Part shown: positions 19,063 through 22,192 of the stretch, piece after piece
Numbering within the stretch: the first letter of the stretch is position 1
Layout of the letters: each line of letters opens with the position of its first letter
DNA from: Branchiostoma floridae
Taxonomy: Eukaryota; Chordata; Leptocardii; Amphioxiformes; Branchiostomatidae
Assembly (NCBI RefSeq): GCF_000003815.2
Contig: NW_023365723.1
Coordinates: 1 to 22,192, forward strand
Reading direction: 5' to 3'
Length of the DNA: 22,192 nt
The notes under the pieces: model-generated
Database searches by the model: none
What the model saw: the letters and a program-made list of their open reading frames with translations, nothing else
Told to the model about the DNA's origin: nothing
Program-made: the position numbers and the translations under genes

Positions 19063-19444
19063 CATGCCAAATATTTTATATACCTGTTTAAACAGACCAC
19101 GCTAGAACATGGTCGCTCTAGCGCAGCGGGAAAATTTGCGCGGTGTAAACCAATGCACCCGGTTCGATTCCGGTGAGGCAATAATTTTTTTTTACCTTCT
19201 TTTTTTTTTCTTTTTTTACATCCATCAAAATACTAATTTTTGCATCCATTGAAATAATTATTAACAATACTTTTGTATAGAACATTAAAACTCACATTTG
19301 TACCTTTTCTACTTGTACATTTTTTCGATGTTGGGATATTTGAATGAGACGTGCGATACTCTGCTTATATGTCGTTCTAACTTTCCATAAAATGTCCATA
19401 CAACATCTATATCACAGAATTACACAAGAACTGATTTTCTCGAA
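19063..19444 (+). mobile_element. SINE-like repeat with tRNA-like head, copy 1, inserted in the satellite
   Basis: It shares ~380 bp with 21758-22146, from CCATGCCAAA to GATTTTCTCGAA, including a tRNA-like head, a T-run, two AT-rich repeats (ACATCCATC-AAAATACTAATTTTTGC and ACATCTATATCAC) and TCGTT-TAACTTTCCATAAAATG. On the left it interrupts a satellite unit after CAGTATTTTT. On the right, after ~75 bp of unrelated AT-rich sequence, the satellite resumes in the same direction at TTCACTTCAAGCGC. No clear target duplication is seen. It has no coding capacity. Confidence 0.7.
19111..19193 (+). ncRNA. tRNA-like Pol III unit (A box, B box, T-run), copy 1
   Basis: A box TAGCGCAGCGG (19119-19129) and a perfect B box GGTTCGATTCC (19161-19171) are 42 bp apart, as in tRNA genes. 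A run of nine T (19185-19193) could end Pol III transcription. A D-arm-like GCGC/GCGC stem, an anticodon-arm-like GGTGT/GCACC stem and a CCGG/CCGG T-arm can be drawn. The acceptor ends do not pair and the anticodon loop lacks the universal U33, so this is not a functional tRNA. Confidence 0.65.
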
Positions 19445-20368
19445 TATATCTGCATACTGGCTTTTTTTTCAAAATACGCATCAGCCAGCTTTTTTTCAGA
19501 AGCTTTCTTGTTTCACTTCAAGCGCAAAATAAACACTGATATTTTGTTTACTTTTTAACGATATACACTATACAATACCAATCATTCATTCCAAAGATAT
19601 GGTCTTGACAATCAATCTTTTTCCGACACACAACGCTAAAATTCTCTCTCACCCACAGAACAAAAAGTTCTCTCACTTCGGGAGGCTTCCCTGCGAACAC
19701 GGCTGTAGGAGTGAGCGATTTTTTGGGTCTGAGTGAGTGCGAACTTTTGTAGATGTGAGAGCGCTTTTGGAGTAGTGAAAGAACAACTTCCTTCAGTATT
19801 TTATCACTTTAAACGCAAAATAAACGCTGACATTTTGTTTAGTTTGTAACGATATACACTATACAATAACAATCACTTATACCAAATACTAAAGATATTG
19901 TCTTGATCATCAATCTTTCTCCGACACACAACGCTGAAATTCTCTCTCACCCACAGAACAAAAAGTTCTCTCACTTCGGGAGGCTTTCTTGCCAACCCGG
20001 CTGTAGGAGTGAGCGCTTTTTGGGGTCTGAGTGAGTGCGAACTTTTGTCGATGTGAGAGCGCTTTTTGGAGTAGTGAAAGAACAAATTCTTTTAGTATTT
20101 TTTAAACGCAGACATTTTGTTTAGTTTGTAACGATATACACTAAACAATACCAATCACTTATACCAAATATTAAAGATATTGTCTTGACAATCAATCTTT
20201 TTCCGACACACAACGCTGAAATTCTCTCTCACCCACAGAACAAAAAGTTCTCTCACTTCGGGAGGCTTCCCTGCCAACGCGGCTGTAGGAGTGAGAGCTT
20301 TTTGGGTCTGAGTGAGTGCGAACTTTTGTCGATGTGAGAGCGCTTTTGGAGTAGTGATAGAACAACTT

Positions 20369-20468
20369 NNNNNNNNNNNNNNNNNNNNNNNNNNNNNNNN
20401 NNNNNNNNNNNNNNNNNNNNNNNNNNNNNNNNNNNNNNNNNNNNNNNNNNNNNNNNNNNNNNNNNNNN
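20369..20468. other. Assembly gap (100 N) inside the satellite, probably arbitrary size
   Basis: Anchors at 20247 and 20619 are 372 bp apart instead of ~297. Alignment to neighbouring units shows only about 25 bases (from AACTT to CAAAATAAAC) are missing, so the 100 N are a placeholder. Confidence 0.9.
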
Positions 20469-21757
20469 CAAAATAAACTTAGACATTTTGTTTAGTTTGT
20501 AACGATATACACTATACAATACCAATCACTTATACCAAATATTAAAGATATTGTCTTGACAATCAATCTTTTTCCTGATACACAACGCTGAAATTCTCTC
20601 TCACACACAGAACAAAAAGTTCTCTCACTTCGGGAGGCTTCCTTGCCAACGCGGCTGTAGGAGTGAGCGCTTTTTGGGGTCTGAGTGAGTGCGAACTTTT
20701 GTCGATGTGAGAGCGCTTTCGGAATAGTGAAAGAACAACTTCTTTTAGTATTTTTTTACTTAAAACGCAAAATAAACGCAGACATTTTGTTTAGTTTGTA
20801 ACGATATACACTATACAATACCAATCACTTATACCAAATATTAAAGATATTGTCTTGACAATCAATCTTTTTCCGATACACAACGCTAAAATTCTCTCTC
20901 ACACACAGAACAAAAAGTTCTCTCACTTCGGGAACTTCCACTGCCAACGCGGCTGTAGGAGTGAGCGCTTTTTGGGGTCTGAGTGAGTGCGAACTTTTGT
21001 CGATGTGAGAGCGCTTTTGGAGTAGTGAAAGAACAACTTCTTTTAGTATTTTTTTACTTAAAACGCAAAATAAACGCAGACATTTTGTTTAGTTTGTAAC
21101 GATATACACTATACAATACCAATCACTTATACCAAATATTAAAGATATTGTCTTGACAATCAATCTTTTTCCGATACACAACGCTAAAATTCTTTCTCAC
21201 ACACAGAACAAAAAGTTCTCTCACTTCGGGAGGCTTTCTTGCCAACCCGGCTGTAGGAGTGAGCGATTTTTTGGGTCTGAGTGAGTGCGAACTTTTGTCG
21301 ATGTGAGAGCGCTTTCGGAGTAGTGAAAGAATAGCTTGCTGGAGGTTTATTAACTTTAGTCTCAAATCAACAACTGACATTCTATTCAGTTTGAAACAAT
21401 ATATACATCATACAATAACGATGACTTATACCAAAGATAATGTCTTGACAATTAATCTTTTTCCGACACTCAACGATAAAATTCTCTCTCACACACAGAA
21501 CAAAAAGTTCTCTCACTTCGGGAGGCTTTCCCTGCCAACCCGGCCGTAGGAGTGAGCGATTTTTTGGGTCTGAGTGAGAGAGAAATTTGGTCGATGTGAG
21601 AGCGCTTTCGGAAGAGTGAAAGAATAACTTCTTTCAGTATTTTTTCACTTCAAACGCAAGATAAACACTGACATTTTGTTTACTTTGTTACGATATACAC
21701 TATGAGATGTTGTGATGTTGAGATGTTGGAATCTTGGAATGAACGGACCTGTTCAAT

Positions 21758-22146
21758 CCATGCCAAACAGCTTTATACCTGTTAAAACCATTATTTCGTC
21801 AAGATGTCCCACTAGCGCAGTGGGAAAGTTTGCGCATAGAAAACCAATGCATCGGGTTCGAATCCGGAGAGGAAATTTTTTTTTAACTGTGTCTTTTTTT
21901 TTTCCTTTTTTTACATCCAGTAAAATACTAATTTTTACATCCATTAAAATACTAATTAATAATACTTTTGTATAGAACATTAAAACTCACCTTTGCACCT
22001 GTTCTACTTCTGCATTTTTTCGCTGTTGGGATGTTTGAATGAACGAACTGTGAGACGTGCGTTACTCTGCATATATGTCGTTTTAACTTTCCATAAAATG
22101 CCCATACAACATCTATATCACAAGAATAAACTGATTTTCTCGAAAA
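21758..22146 (+). mobile_element. SINE-like repeat with tRNA-like head, copy 2
   Basis: Same order of blocks as copy 1 and same orientation. It carries an extra ACGAACTGTGA near 22044 and lacks a few bases before CTGATTTTCTCG. The satellite unit on its left stops at a different point (after GATATACACTAT, 21703), with 55 bp of other sequence between, so the two copies arose by separate insertion or by recombination, not by simple unit duplication. On its right it abuts satellite in reverse orientation. Confidence 0.7.
21802..21884 (+). ncRNA. tRNA-like Pol III unit, copy 2
   Basis: A box TAGCGCAGTGG (21813-21823), perfect B box GGTTCGAATCC (21855-21865) at the same 42-bp spacing, and nine T at 21876-21884. 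The D-arm GCGC/GCGC is kept; the anticodon arm is reduced to GCAT/ATGC and the acceptor stem does not form. Conservation of both boxes and the T-run, while the arms drift, suits a Pol III promoter more than a tRNA. Confidence 0.62.
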
Positions 22147-22192
22147 AATACTGAAGGAAGTTATTCTTTCACTATTCCGAAAGCGCTCTCAC
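22144..22192 (-). repeat. Inverted satellite fragment at the window edge
   Basis: On the minus strand these 49 bases are identical to 19013-19061, the satellite end that borders copy 1 of the tRNA-like repeat, including variants (GGAATAGTG, AACTTCCTTCAG) that other units lack in combination. The array therefore turns around here and probably continues in reverse beyond the window. Confidence 0.85.

Larger units (their letters stand above)
15943..21703 (+). repeat. Satellite array: ~18 units of 290-298 bp, each an imperfect foldback
   Basis: The anchor GTT-CTCTCAC (or GTTCTTTCAC) recurs at 15991, 16282, ~16572, 16861, 17154, 17446, 17737, 18034, 18331, 18628, 18925, 19667, 19965, 20247, 20619, 20917, 21215 and 21507. 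Spacing is 289-298 except where a 385-bp repeat (19063-19444) or gaps intervene. Each unit has a conserved ~150-bp core and a faster-changing AT-rich spacer. In the core, two CTCTCAC boxes 24 bp apart (flanking the hairpin AGAAC-AAAAA-GTTCT) face three GTGAG boxes about 22 bp apart (GAGTGAGCG, GAGTGAG, GATGTGAGAGCG) across GGGAGGCTTCCC and a CCGGCTG segment. The left units (to ~17.5 kb, period ~290) and the right units (period ~297) form two subfamilies with different spacers. Confidence 0.92.

Noticed and set aside
19111-19182. Functional tRNA gene
   Set aside because: The acceptor stem does not pair, the anticodon loop is eight bases without U33, and a second diverged copy occurs in the same repeat. 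It is tRNA-like, not a tRNA.
15941-21380. Minus-strand open frames of 70-105 codons repeated in each satellite unit (SHIDKSSHSLRPKK-like peptides)
   Set aside because: They arise because the 297-bp period is a multiple of three. Each ends in stops within a unit, starts vary, and the pattern follows DNA boxes, not codon constraints.
16477-21614. Hammerhead ribozyme in the satellite (CTGAGTGAGAGCGAAATTTGGTC)
   Set aside because: It has CTGA, GAAA and GTC words in order, but an extra base splits CTGA-TGA, there is no stem II, and many units have GAAC instead of GAAA.
15943-21703. CRISPR-like array
   Set aside because: Units are ~297 bp with no short identical repeats separated by unique spacers, the spacers are themselves repeated, and the context is a eukaryotic intron-rich genome.

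Overview
The window looks like the genome of an invertebrate animal. It is AT-rich and intron-rich, with assembly gaps and many decayed transposable elements. The only host gene I can support encodes an extracellular mosaic protein. An amphioxus-like marine deuterostome would fit the mix of F-type lectin, CUB, frizzled and kringle modules with Penelope elements and a piggyBac-like MITE. That assignment is inference, not proof.

Host gene (minus strand, 14751 down to 6440). Six exons join with compatible splice phases into one reading frame of 373 codons: the C-terminal part of a CUB domain (14611-14751), a complete F-type lectin (FTP) domain in two exons (13852-14070 and 9461-9691), a frizzled-type cysteine-rich domain in two exons (8660-8885 and 7990-8132), and the first half of a kringle (6440-6598). 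The start of the CUB and the second half of the kringle were not found, so the gene is partial at both ends. All junctions are phase 1 except the one inside the frizzled domain (phase 2). The lectin has Leu where the family's sugar-binding His belongs, and the frizzled domain lacks both cysteines of one conserved disulfide.

Left flank (1-6400). No host exon was recognised here. It holds a 971-bp piggyBac-like MITE with TTAA duplications (1200-2178), several LINE remnants of one family (1085-1145, 2266-2460, 2621-2816, 3391-3667, 5003-5466), a few hairpins and a gap.

Introns. The 4.2-kb intron inside the lectin domain contains three broken Penelope-like element (PLE) copies, two of them arranged head to head around 11164, plus a PLE terminal region with a decayed hammerhead-ribozyme-like core. 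Two more PLE terminal relics sit at 6675-6800 and 8190-8350. A 1-kb MITE with TA duplications fills most of the kringle-frizzled intron. A short hairpin MITE lies between the CUB and lectin exons.

Right third (15-22.2 kb). A 48-bp tandem repeat (14993-15190) is followed by about 18 units of a 290-298-bp satellite (15943-21703). Each unit is itself an imperfect foldback built from CTCTCAC boxes facing GTGAG boxes. Two copies of a ~385-bp repeat with a tRNA-like Pol III promoter and a T-run interrupt or end the array. At the very end of the window the satellite reappears in opposite orientation.
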